Of a stretch of DNA of 64,000 nt, positions 55,709 through 64,000 are shown one piece after another. The DNA lies in the NCBI RefSeq assembly GCF_000940805.1, contig NZ_CP007142.1:2580593-2644592 (forward strand), read 5' to 3'. Source of the DNA: Gynuella sunshinyii YC6258 (GTDB lineage: Bacteria; Pseudomonadota; Gammaproteobacteria; Pseudomonadales; Natronospirillaceae). Position 1 is the stretch's first letter. Every line of letters begins with the position of its first letter. A program made the translations under genes and the position numbers. The notes beneath the pieces are model-generated. The model searched no databases, had not been told where the DNA came from, and worked only from the letters and a program-made list of their open reading frames with translations.

Positions 55709-56830
55709 CTAGTCGCTGATCTGTTTTGCTTCTCTAACAGTTTCCGTTCCGGCAATCATTGCAACAACCTCTCCTTTTCTAACCAGAGCCAGGTCATGAA
55801 TACCAAATAACAGACCCGAGGTTCCGGCCACTACTGGTGTGCGTTGATTAGCTTTATCTTTGCCTATCAGAATAATTTCAGCGATCTTGTCGCCTTTTTG
55901 AACAGTATTACCTAGCTGGCAGGTATAATTTATAAAACCCGGAGACGCATTGGTGACCGCGTCTATTTGCTCGAGTCTGGAAATATGCAGTTGAATATCG
56001 CGGGATTGCTTGTTGCCTGCAATCAGTTCCTGATTGATCAGGAACTGAATCAGGTTTTGAGAATCCATGTCTGCGAGGGTGTCATTGACATCAGCTTTTC
56101 CACGCAATTCCACAGTGGTGGAGAAGCAGGCAAGTGGGATGTCGTATTCAGTGAATTGCTTTTGCAGCCATATCCAAGGTTGGATATGTACGCCATCAAA
56201 CGCATTCTGCTCCAAGACATCCTCTAGGATGACGACAGGAAAGTTCAGGCAGCTTGCCAACTGTTTTCCTGTTTCCTGCAGGTGATCCGAGCAATATATG
56301 TGTCCCAGAGCTTTTTTGTCGCAATGCAAATCCAGGACATAGTCTGCCTGCAGGGAAATTGACAGTATCAACTTATGCAGACACTGCAGTTCGGTTACTT
56401 CTGGAAGGTCGGAAACCTGTTGCAGAATGGCGGCTCGGATTCGCTCTTTGTTTTGGTTTCTATCATTGGATAACTGAGGTTTGACGGTTTCTACCAGAGA
56501 TTCCAGATTCAGCTGAAAACCTCGGTTAAAATTCTGTCCATTCTCTCTGTTTAACCGGCCAAGAGTGTAGCCATAAAAATGCTGGTCGAGACCGATAGGG
56601 TTGGCGTAGGGCAGAATTCGGAAGTTGGCGATTAATTTGTTGTCAGCTTCCAGCTGTTCAAGTAGAGGTATTAAATGTTGTATGGTCAGTATTCCTGGCC
56701 ATTCATCGGCGTGAAGTCCGGCCTGTATAAATACCACAGGAGCTGATGGGGCTGTGTTGAATTGATATTCAATCAGTTCTCTGTATGTACCGATCGAACT
56801 GTTTGGGATTGTATGATGTATGACCTGCAT
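55709..56830 (-). CDS. succinylglutamate desuccinylase/aspartoacylase-family hydrolase
   Basis: Zinc hydrolase of the M14/AstE-ASPA group, 373 residues. Motifs QAGLHADEWPG (HxxE zinc pair), LPYANPIGLD, LDLHCD (third zinc His), and a C-terminal beta-rich lipoyl-like region (about 290-373). No signal peptide. Substrate is unknown; an amide-linked carboxylate is likely. Confidence 0.85.
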   Translation of the reverse strand: MQVIHHTIPNSSIGTYRELIEYQFNTAPSAPVVFIQAGLHADEWPGILTIQHLIPLLEQLEADNKLIANFRILPYANPIGLDQHFYGYTLGRLNRENGQNFNRGFQLNLESLVETVKPQLSNDRNQNKERIRAAILQQVSDLPEVTELQCLHKLILSISLQADYVLDLHCDKKALGHIYCSDHLQETGKQLASCLNFPVVILEDVLEQNAFDGVHIQPWIWLQKQFTEYDIPLACFSTTVELRGKADVNDTLADMDSQNLIQFLINQELIAGNKQSRDIQLHISRLEQIDAVTNASPGFINYTCQLGNTVQKGDKIAEIILIGKDKANQRTPVVAGTSGLLFGIHDLALVRKGEVVAMIAGTETVREAKQISD

Positions 56831-56975
56831 GTTTGTATTCCAGGAAAACCGATATCGTGTTTGGATGATACCGGTTGTTACTGTGTGCAGGGAAGTGATT
56901 GAGATGCTTTTGGTTTTGGCCTGGATGCTGGGTTTTGGGGATGGTGATTGAACGGTGAGAACAGGTAATGTCTGT

Positions 56976-58445
56976 ATGTTAAGTAAGGTATTGTTATCTT
57001 CGGCAGTAAAAGCGATTGAGCAGCAGTGGGCGCAGAAATCAGGACAGTCAACCTATGTGTTGATGCAACGGGCCGGCGATGCGGCTTTTCAATTGATTCG
57101 ACAACAGTGGCCGGAATTCTCCCGATTTTGTGTGGTGGCCGGAACGGGTAATAATGGCGGCGATGGTTATATTCTGGCCATGTTGCTCAGGCAGGCTGGG
57201 TTTATGGTAACGCTGATCAGTGCTGGTGAATCTCGTCAGGGAGGGGATGCAGAACGTGCTAAAGGTGAGTATTTGAAAAGCGGGGGAGTTACCGAGATGT
57301 TCTTTCCGGATGCATCGCAGCAGTATGATCTGATTGTTGATGCGTTACTCGGTACGGGGTTACACGGAGAGGTCAGGCCCAAATACGTTCCATTCATTAA
57401 CTTTATCAATAACAGTCACAGTCCGGTGTTGTCGTTGGATGTACCAACTGGCGTCGATGCGGATCAGGGCAGTTTCAGCCAACATACCGTTCAGGCAACT
57501 GCAACGTTAAGTTTTATTGCTTACAAGCCTGGGTTGCTTAGCGGAAAGGCCAGGGCATATTGCGGAGACCTGCACCTGGCTTCCCTGGATGTTGACGTTT
57601 CATCCAGTCAAAGCGCTATGGAATATCGCCAGGGGATTCGTTTGAGCCAGTACCGTCGTGATCTGGCAAGCCATAAAGGTCTTTTCGGCTGTGTAAGTGT
57701 TGTTGGTGGGAGTAATGGTATGGGAGGGGCTCTGATTCTGGCAGCGGAAGCCGCTGCCTATATGGGAGCCGGTTGGGTAATGGCCTCAACGGATACCCAG
57801 CACCTGTCTGCGCTGTTAACCCGTAATCCCGCTATCATGGCCAGAGGCTGGGATGAAGCCGATAGCCTGGTGGAAAAAACGACCGTCGTTGTGGCCGGTA
57901 CTGGCATGGGGAGGAATGAGTTTGCGACCCGTTACCTGGAAAAGTTGGTGTCACAGGCGCAGCAACGACGGTTGCCTGTCGTATTGGATGCAGATGGTCT
58001 GTTCTGGCTGGCACAACAACCGCGGGAATATGATTATTGGGTTCTGACCCCTCATGATGGAGAGGCTGCCCGATTGCTGGGCGTCAGTGTGTCGGAAATC
58101 CAGACTGACAGGGTTCATTGGGCAAGCGTGATTCAGAAAAAATATGGCGGCATTTGTGTGCTTAAGGGGCTGGGTTCGATTACTTGTGATGGTCAGAGAA
58201 GTGTGATCAATGGATCAGGTGATGCGGGGATGGCCAAGGCCGGATCAGGTGATGTGCTGGCCGGCATGATCGGTGGTTGGCTGGCCAGAACCGGACGCTT
58301 TGATATTGATGTTGTCAGCGAAGCGGTATGGATACATGGCCGCAGTGGCGAGTTCGCCGCTCTGAGGTTTTATCCAGAAAGCATGCAGGCAGGCGATCTT
58401 ATCGCAGCCTTACCGGAAGTATGGCGCGATCAGTCGTTTGACTGA
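56976..58445 (+). CDS. nnr: bifunctional NAD(P)H-hydrate repair enzyme NnrDE
   Basis: Repairs hydrated NAD(P)H. 489 residues: N-terminal epimerase domain (GTGNNGGDGY, LDVPTGVDADQ), then a dehydratase domain with ribokinase-like fold (GGSNGMGGALIL, DADGLFWL, GSGDVLAGMIGG). ATG at 56976 is chosen; a GTG at 56955 would add seven residues. Confidence 0.93.
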   Translation: MLSKVLLSSAVKAIEQQWAQKSGQSTYVLMQRAGDAAFQLIRQQWPEFSRFCVVAGTGNNGGDGYILAMLLRQAGFMVTLISAGESRQGGDAERAKGEYLKSGGVTEMFFPDASQQYDLIVDALLGTGLHGEVRPKYVPFINFINNSHSPVLSLDVPTGVDADQGSFSQHTVQATATLSFIAYKPGLLSGKARAYCGDLHLASLDVDVSSSQSAMEYRQGIRLSQYRRDLASHKGLFGCVSVVGGSNGMGGALILAAEAAAYMGAGWVMASTDTQHLSALLTRNPAIMARGWDEADSLVEKTTVVVAGTGMGRNEFATRYLEKLVSQAQQRRLPVVLDADGLFWLAQQPREYDYWVLTPHDGEAARLLGVSVSEIQTDRVHWASVIQKKYGGICVLKGLGSITCDGQRSVINGSGDAGMAKAGSGDVLAGMIGGWLARTGRFDIDVVSEAVWIHGRSGEFAALRFYPESMQAGDLIAALPEVWRDQSFD

Positions 58446-59081
58446 TCAAATCTCGCCATGACTCAGTACTTCCCATAGTAGCCGCAATCCCAGGCTGATC
58501 AGCAGTACACCGAAAACACGGTCCAACCAGATTGACATTTGTTTCAGGCTGTTCAGCAGACGGGAATTTGAAAACAGGCTGGCGATCAGAAGGTACCAGA
58601 ATGTGTCGATGGCTGCGGCGGTAAAGGCGTATATGAATTTTTCGCTGAGAAGACTGTCGGCGGAAATAAACTGGCTGAAGAGTGCAATAAAGAACAGTGC
58701 AACCTTGGGATTAAAAAAAGCAATGAAGAAGCCATTTCTGAACCCCTGATTGACAGACTCCGTAACAGCGCTGTGACCACCTTCAGTTTGGGCACTTTTG
58801 ATGATTCCCAGGCTTTTAATGCCCAACCATAGTAAAAACAGGGCTCCAGCGACCTGTAAAGTATTAAATAACAAAGTTGAAGCGGTGATGATGATTGCAA
58901 GACTGCTCATTGATATGAAGGCGTAGATACCAATGCCCAGTCCATGACCAATTGCCGTCTTTATGCCGTTTTTGCGCCCACCTGATAAAGTGTTTTTGAT
59001 CACGACCGCCAGACTGGGACCAGGCGACATCGCTCCCAAAATACAGATTGTGGTAATCGTTAACCAAGATGAAAGTGTCAT
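58446..59081 (-). CDS. LysE/RhtB-family exporter
   Basis: 211 residues with six hydrophobic segments and the start motif ILGAMSPGPSLAVV (about 14-27) of amino-acid exporters. Substrate is not known. It converges with nnrDE with no spacer. Confidence 0.9.
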   Translation of the reverse strand: MTLSSWLTITTICILGAMSPGPSLAVVIKNTLSGGRKNGIKTAIGHGLGIGIYAFISMSSLAIIITASTLLFNTLQVAGALFLLWLGIKSLGIIKSAQTEGGHSAVTESVNQGFRNGFFIAFFNPKVALFFIALFSQFISADSLLSEKFIYAFTAAAIDTFWYLLIASLFSNSRLLNSLKQMSIWLDRVFGVLLISLGLRLLWEVLSHGEI

Positions 59082-59385
59082 TACAACGGTTTCTCCGGAA
59101 ATTAGGCACTGTATTGTGAAATATTTACCGATGCTTTTAAAGCATCATTCAGGGAGGTTGACTGACCTTGAATCCTGATTAAATGGAGCGTAAAGAGAAA
59201 GAGACAATGGAAATTATTTTATCGGTCTGATCAGCTTTCGTTATATTATCAAACGCTGATGTCGATAGCTCACCGGTGCTGACTAACGGTGACTCCATGT
59301 AGAATCTCGGTTTGCCTCCCATAACTGCATATCGCCCTGGGTTTTACTGATTCAAACCAGAAAAATTAAAAGGACAGACTTACTC
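59082..59385. other. 304-bp spacer between the LysE-type and MMPL genes
   Basis: Divergent promoter region. It holds an inverted repeat GATGCTTT-T-AAAGCATC (59130-59146) near the LysE-type gene and AAAAGGA before the MMPL start. No gene is visible. Confidence 0.5.
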
Positions 59386-61950
59386 ATGTTGCGCTGGATA
59401 CAGGAAAAATATGACGGTATTGTTTTGGACAATGCCATCTGGATGTTGGTTTTGCTTGCCGTAGTAACAGCATTTATGGGGTATAGCGCCCGTAATTTTG
59501 AACTCGATGCATCGGCGGATACGTTGGTCCTGGAAGGTGATCCTGACTATCGCTATTTCCGTGAGATTTCTGAGCGCTATGGTGCCAGCAGTTTCATGTT
59601 TATGACGTACACTCCGCAGTCGGCTTTATTTTCTCCTGAGTCCCTCGCAGAGCTGACAAAACTACGTGACGAATTACGAAAAATTGATGGAATTCAGTCT
59701 ATCGTCACCGTGATGGATGTACCGCTGTTGTCCAACCCGCCCGTACCGCTGGATCAATTGGTATCAAATATCAAGTCTCTTGAAGATCCGGAAACGAATA
59801 TTGAAATGGCCAAGCAGGAACTCGCCAACTCCCCTCTCTACGTCAACCTGCTGCTCAACCTGGATTACAACACCACCGCACTGCAGATCAACTTCCCAGT
59901 GGATGAGGTGTTAAGTAATTTGCAGGACACTCGCCAAAAACTGTTGGATAAAAAATCTGATTCTGAATTGACCGGTGAAGATATCCGGCAATTGAATCAG
60001 CTGAACATCCTGATCAAGGAACGCAACAAGTTACTTACGAAAAAACTCAGCCAACAGATTGATCAGATCCGGGCCATTATGGAGAAGTACAAGGACCACG
60101 CTGAGTTGCATATTGGTGGGGTGCCTTTGCTTGCTGATGATATCGTCAGCTATGTTCGATCTGATCTGATGGTTTTTGGTCTCGGTGTACTGGTCCTGCT
60201 CATCATAACCCTGGGAATGATTTTTCGCCGTATTCATTGGGTCATTGTACCCATGGCGGCATGTGCCGATGTGGTTATCATTATGATGGGAATGCTGGGG
60301 TCTATGCACTGGCAGGTTACCGTCATTTCGTCGAACTTTATTTCGTTACTGTTAATTCTGACTCTGTCGATGACGATTCATTTGATCGTCCGTTATCGTG
60401 AGCTGTTAAAACGACATCCTGAATGGGAGCAGCGGGCAATTGTCAGCGCGACGGTTCGTCAGATCTTTATTCCCTGTCTCTACATGGCGCTAACAACTGG
60501 CGTGGCGTTTATCTCATTGATCGTCAGTGGAATCAGGCCCGTCATTAACTTTGGTTTAATGATGACCGTCGGTATTCTGGTGGCATTTTTGGTGGCTTTT
60601 ACGTTCCTGCCTGCAATGATGATGTTGGTTGGTAAAGATGAGAGTGAAGCAAAAGATGCGAGCAATGTTCCGTTCAGCCAGTGGTTTGCCAACCTGACCA
60701 TTCGTCATGGGACCAAAGTGCTGGTGGTCAGTGTTTTTGCGGCAGGAATGACTGTGATCGGCGTTTCCAGACTGGTGGTGGAAAACTCCTTTATTGATTA
60801 CTTTGCTGAAGATACCGAGGTTTATCAGGGCTTAAGTGTGATCGATCAGCGTTTGGGAGGCACAACACCTTTGGATGTGTTGATTGATTTCCCCGGTACT
60901 GAAATTGTACCAAATAAAGCCGCAACCAAGTCCGATCAGAACAACGGTGATAATGATGGATTTGTCGATGAAGACTTTTTTGGTTCAATGGATGATGTTT
61001 CAGATTTTGAATCGGATTTTGGTGGCGATAAAGATCCGGAAAAATACTGGTTTACTGCTGATAAAATTGCTGTCATCAAACAAGTGCACAGTTATCTCGA
61101 CAGTAATCCTGACATCGGCAAAGTCTTGTCTTTGGCGACGATGATTGAAATTGCGGAGTCATTTAACAACAACAAACCGATGACAGATGTTCAGTTGGCA
61201 CTACTGTATTCTGTGATTCCCAAAGAGTTTAGAAGACTGGTCATTGATCCTTACGTGTCTGTCGAACATGGGCAGGCACGTTTTAGCCTGCGTGTCATTG
61301 ACAGTAAAAAAGAGTTGAACCGCAATCAGCTGTTGAAACAAATCAAGCAGGATATAAGCGAAAAACTGGGCATAGCGCCTGAGCGGGTTCATCTCTCTGG
61401 TCTGATGGTACTTTACAATAATATGTTGCAGAGCCTGTTCAGCAGTCAGATAAAAACTCTCGGTCTGGTATTCGTGGCTATTATGTGCATGTTCCTGGTA
61501 TTGTTCCGTTCATTGAAATTATCGTTGATTGCCATGGCTCCAAATCTTCTGGCGGCGACTTTTGTGTTGGGTATTATGGGGTGGGCGTCGATTCCTCTCG
61601 ACATTATGACCATCACTATTGCCTCGATTACTATCGGCATGGCGGTGGACAACACTATCCACTATATCGTCAGATTCAGAGAAGAATTCCTACTGGACCA
61701 TAATTACATGGCCACCTTGAAGCGTAGTCACTCAACGATTGGGCGGGCGATGTTCTATACCAGTCTTTCCATTATCATTGGTTTTTCCATTCTTGTTCTG
61801 TCGAGTTTCAGGCCGACGATTTACTTTGGATTTCTGACGGCACTGGCGATGTTCGTCGCTCTGGTAGGGTCGCTGACTCTGCTTCCGCAGTTGTTGATTT
61901 TATTCAAACCATTTAAATCTGATGCATTGACAAGATCTGTTGATCATTAA
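59386..61950 (+). CDS. MMPL/RND-family transporter
   Basis: 854 residues with two copies of a six-helix SSD/MMPL-type unit: single helix near 20-38, five helices near 262-415, another near 440-460, five near 685-840. Periplasmic domains lie between. In the second (about 517-530) is an acidic insert DQNNGDNDGFVDED resembling a calcium-binding loop. Family members export lipids or hydrophobic compounds; the substrate is unknown. No operon partners. Confidence 0.9.
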   Translation: MLRWIQEKYDGIVLDNAIWMLVLLAVVTAFMGYSARNFELDASADTLVLEGDPDYRYFREISERYGASSFMFMTYTPQSALFSPESLAELTKLRDELRKIDGIQSIVTVMDVPLLSNPPVPLDQLVSNIKSLEDPETNIEMAKQELANSPLYVNLLLNLDYNTTALQINFPVDEVLSNLQDTRQKLLDKKSDSELTGEDIRQLNQLNILIKERNKLLTKKLSQQIDQIRAIMEKYKDHAELHIGGVPLLADDIVSYVRSDLMVFGLGVLVLLIITLGMIFRRIHWVIVPMAACADVVIIMMGMLGSMHWQVTVISSNFISLLLILTLSMTIHLIVRYRELLKRHPEWEQRAIVSATVRQIFIPCLYMALTTGVAFISLIVSGIRPVINFGLMMTVGILVAFLVAFTFLPAMMMLVGKDESEAKDASNVPFSQWFANLTIRHGTKVLVVSVFAAGMTVIGVSRLVVENSFIDYFAEDTEVYQGLSVIDQRLGGTTPLDVLIDFPGTEIVPNKAATKSDQNNGDNDGFVDEDFFGSMDDVSDFESDFGGDKDPEKYWFTADKIAVIKQVHSYLDSNPDIGKVLSLATMIEIAESFNNNKPMTDVQLALLYSVIPKEFRRLVIDPYVSVEHGQARFSLRVIDSKKELNRNQLLKQIKQDISEKLGIAPERVHLSGLMVLYNNMLQSLFSSQIKTLGLVFVAIMCMFLVLFRSLKLSLIAMAPNLLAATFVLGIMGWASIPLDIMTITIASITIGMAVDNTIHYIVRFREEFLLDHNYMATLKRSHSTIGRAMFYTSLSIIIGFSILVLSSFRPTIYFGFLTALAMFVALVGSLTLLPQLLILFKPFKSDALTRSVDH

Positions 61951-62212
61951 CTGAGTAAGCAAGTGGAATGGGGTGTGGTTCTCTATACGTTGGGACTATT
62001 GGCTATCAAATTTTTAGCACCAGACCCGCTTGCAGCATAAGGTTCATAGGATTTATCCAGTCGGCCTAAGTAAACCAGGTCGACTGTTCTTCAATCAAAG
62101 CATTTGAAATCAGCGCGTCCTGGTTCACTCTGCATGTAGTTACTTATGCTGCATTTCAGCCTGATCACGGAAGGGCTGGAACAAAGTGTGTTCGTTTCTT
62201 TCCCTGGAATGA

Positions 62213-63679
62213 TTATTTGTCTGAACGACCATTTGCCAGTTCCAGGCGACGATAAAAATCTCCCATGATTGTCTGATACATTTTGTATCCGAGATGTTGG
62301 TCTTCAACGCCTTTATCTATGCTCGGATTGTCATTGACCTCAATGACCATGACCCGATTTCCAGATTGTTTGATGTCCACACCAAATAAACCATCGCCCA
62401 TACATCTGGCGGCTTTTACGGCAGTCTGAATGACTTTCTTAGGAACCTGATCAATGGAAAAGGCATCGGCAAGACCGGATTGATCATAGGCTTTACGGGC
62501 CCCGTGGTTGTATATTTGCCAATGGCCTTTGGCCATAAAGTAACGGCAGGCAAAAAAAGCCTGCTCGTTCAGCACGCCGATACGCCAGTCAAAGTCAGTG
62601 GGGACAAACTCCTGTATCAAAATAATCGCGGAGGACTCCAGCATCAGGGCCATTTTGGTTTGTAGCTCTTCGGCTGTTCTGGCTTTTTCAACACCAATGG
62701 AAAAGGCACCATCCGGAATTTTCACAATAGCCGGCAAACCAATCTGCTCGATAATCTTGTCTACATCAGGTAAACGATGTTTCATCAATAACAGTGATTT
62801 GGGGGTGGGGACTTTGTTTCTGGTTAGTACCTCATGGAGGTACACTTTATTGGCACAGGTCAGGATCGCTGAAGGAGAATCAATGACCACCAGATTGTTT
62901 CTTTCTGCAATCTGGGCGCAACGATAGGTATCGTGTGTGACCGATGTGGTTTGGCGAATAAACAACGCATCGTACTGAGGGATTCGATCCGCATCCCGGG
63001 TGGTAATGAAATCGACATCCAAACCCGTCTCCTTGGCTGCTTTTTCAAACAGTTTTAAAGCTCCTTGGTTCGAAGGTGGCAGTAGCTCGTCAGGATTGAC
63101 CAGAATCGCCAGATCATACTGATATTTACGGGAACTGCTTTTACGCCACACTTTACGACTGAAAATATCAAGAGCATCGGCAAACAGTGTTTGCTGGTGA
63201 TCGTCCAACTGGTCTATAGAAATGATAGAGACATTTTCCAGTGACCAGATGTTTTTGCTCAGTCGTTTAAAATGAGTTCTGAGTGCCGGAAAACGAAAGC
63301 GTTCAAACAAATGTCGGGTGAGTGCATTCAATTCTTTAACGGCGCTCTTACCGAAAAATATTTCCAGTTCAAACTGATGATCGTTAGCGTGGTGTTCAAG
63401 TAACTTTCCGAACTTTCGCTCCAGTACGTTGCCTTTTTCATAATTATGAAATTCTGTGATGGATCGTACCGATGGGAACGGCAGTTCACCTCGGGCCTCG
63501 GCCAATAATGAACCGTAATAGCCGCTACTCTGATAGCTGAAGTCCCGGCACAGGTTAATAACATAACCAATATCCGGTATCGGTGCTGCCAGATAATCGT
63601 TGATTTCGGTAACGTGCCTGTCTTGATAAAACGGTGTCCAGTCAGACAGTTGATCCACCAGGATCAATAGTGATTTCAT
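62213..63679 (-). CDS. RimK-family ATP-grasp ligase with N-terminal RLAN domain
   Basis: 488 residues. The N-terminal 180 residues (LVDQLSDWTPFYQDRHV start) are of the RimK-like ATP-grasp N-terminal type; the C-terminal ATP-grasp domain (about 280-480) has KVYLHEVL, PAIVKIPDGAFSIGV, and the Mg-binding VIEVNDNPSID. Relatives join amino acids to carboxylates, as RimK adds glutamate to ribosomal protein S6. The gene upstream ends 15 bp before the start, suggesting one operon. Confidence 0.88.
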   Translation of the reverse strand: MKSLLILVDQLSDWTPFYQDRHVTEINDYLAAPIPDIGYVINLCRDFSYQSSGYYGSLLAEARGELPFPSVRSITEFHNYEKGNVLERKFGKLLEHHANDHQFELEIFFGKSAVKELNALTRHLFERFRFPALRTHFKRLSKNIWSLENVSIISIDQLDDHQQTLFADALDIFSRKVWRKSSSRKYQYDLAILVNPDELLPPSNQGALKLFEKAAKETGLDVDFITTRDADRIPQYDALFIRQTTSVTHDTYRCAQIAERNNLVVIDSPSAILTCANKVYLHEVLTRNKVPTPKSLLLMKHRLPDVDKIIEQIGLPAIVKIPDGAFSIGVEKARTAEELQTKMALMLESSAIILIQEFVPTDFDWRIGVLNEQAFFACRYFMAKGHWQIYNHGARKAYDQSGLADAFSIDQVPKKVIQTAVKAARCMGDGLFGVDIKQSGNRVMVIEVNDNPSIDKGVEDQHLGYKMYQTIMGDFYRRLELANGRSDK

Positions 63680-63694
63680 AAGTATGCCTTTCAG

Positions 63695-64000
63695 TTAAAA
63701 CAGATGAGCATAGTCCTGCTCCAGTTTTTCAAATGACAGATTGCCAATGAATTTACCGAAACTCAGCCATGCAGCCAGACCTCTGAAGTCTGAAAAATGG
63801 GGTGGAATAAACGAAGGAGCCATGATGGTCCCGTTGTCCAGCAGTTCAGTGTAGCTTTTAAAGTCGTCGAGATTGATCTTTCCGCACATCAGAATAGGTA
63901 ATCGATCTATTCTGCCCAACTGTATTGCCACTCTAATCAGATTGTAGACCAGCACAAACCCCTTGATATAAGAGATATCTTTGGTGAACGGCAGACCGGT
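63695..64000 (-). CDS. probable QEGLA-motif (DUF1704-type) protein, C-terminal end
   Basis: Partial: frame is open to the right edge, so the active site lies outside. The visible 101 residues contain SYIKGFVLVYNLIRVA, GRIDRLPILMCGKINLDD and APSFIPPHFSDFRGLAAWL, which match, from memory, the C-terminus of flavohemoglobin expression-modulating QEGLA-motif proteins, often paired with RimK-like ligases. The family is a predicted metallopeptidase. It is transcribed before and with the ligase gene. Function unknown. Confidence 0.65.
   Translation of the reverse strand, partial: TGLPFTKDISYIKGFVLVYNLIRVAIQLGRIDRLPILMCGKINLDDFKSYTELLDNGTIMAPSFIPPHFSDFRGLAAWLSFGKFIGNLSFEKLEQDYAHLF

Noticed and set aside
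61951..62040. In-frame open stretch after the MMPL stop, with a 25-codon GTG-started reading
   Set aside because: Weak ribosome-binding site and no recognised similarity; probably chance.

Overview
This 64 kb window is chromosomal DNA from a gammaproteobacterium, probably a marine or halophilic relative of the Pseudomonas/Oceanospirillales group; the genus cannot be named from the sequence alone. Supporting evidence: the alaS-lysC-csrA-tRNA-Ser order, an Anr-type FNR next to a cbb3 oxidase cluster, aspS-yebC-ruvCAB-ybgC-tolQRAB-pal-cpoB-queC synteny, dapA-bamC-purC, a sodium-pumping oxaloacetate decarboxylase and a TRAP transporter. Nearly everything is core genome. No IS element, integrase, prophage block or CRISPR array was seen.

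Layout. 1-4.2 kb: 3' end of alaS, lysC, csrA with a structured leader and a 32-codon upstream ORF, three tRNAs (Ser, Arg, Arg), dusC. 4.4-7.7 kb: oadGAB sodium pump with terminator. 7.8-10.3 kb: a three-gene operon encoding a MotA/ZorA-like channel protein with a long cytoplasmic tail, a MotB/ZorB-like OmpA-domain protein, and an unrecognised Cys-containing protein. 10.4-14.05 kb: a TatT-TatP-DctQ-DctM TRAP transporter. 14.2-14.4 kb: tRNA-Val and tRNA-Asp. 14.6-20.98 kb: a PLP desulfhydrase/deaminase-like enzyme, rbgA, a histone-deacetylase-family protein divergent from a Pat-type acyltransferase, and nudC. 21.0-32.8 kb (minus strand): ccoNOQP, ccoGHIS, a TauE/SafE-family protein and a gamma-glutamylcyclotransferase, followed by a lone lysozyme-like gene, ttcA, fnr and a 39-codon ccoM-like gene. 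33.0-35.6 kb: a PilZ-like protein, a lytic transglycosylase and an HU protein. 35.8-46.6 kb: aspS to queC. 46.7-46.9 kb: two identical tRNA-Lys genes. 47.2-58.4 kb: nadA, bepA-like, a TusA-family gene with a permease, bcp, dapA-bamC-MBL-purC, an outer-membrane protein, an M14-type hydrolase and nnrDE. 58.4-64 kb: a LysE exporter, an MMPL/RND transporter, and a RimK-like ATP-grasp ligase with the C-terminal end of a probable QEGLA-motif protein.

How the parts fit. The window has two respiratory or ion-gradient modules (Oad sodium pump; high-affinity cbb3 oxidase with FNR), and two membrane machines that would use the proton gradient (Tol-Pal and the ZorAB-like pair). The strongest candidate for an undescribed system is the ZorAB-like operon, which lacks the known Zorya effectors ZorC/ZorD and carries a third translationally overlapping gene instead. 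Other candidates are the csrA leader, the hairpin over the ccoM-like ribosome-binding site, and the RimK/QEGLA pair cut by the right edge.
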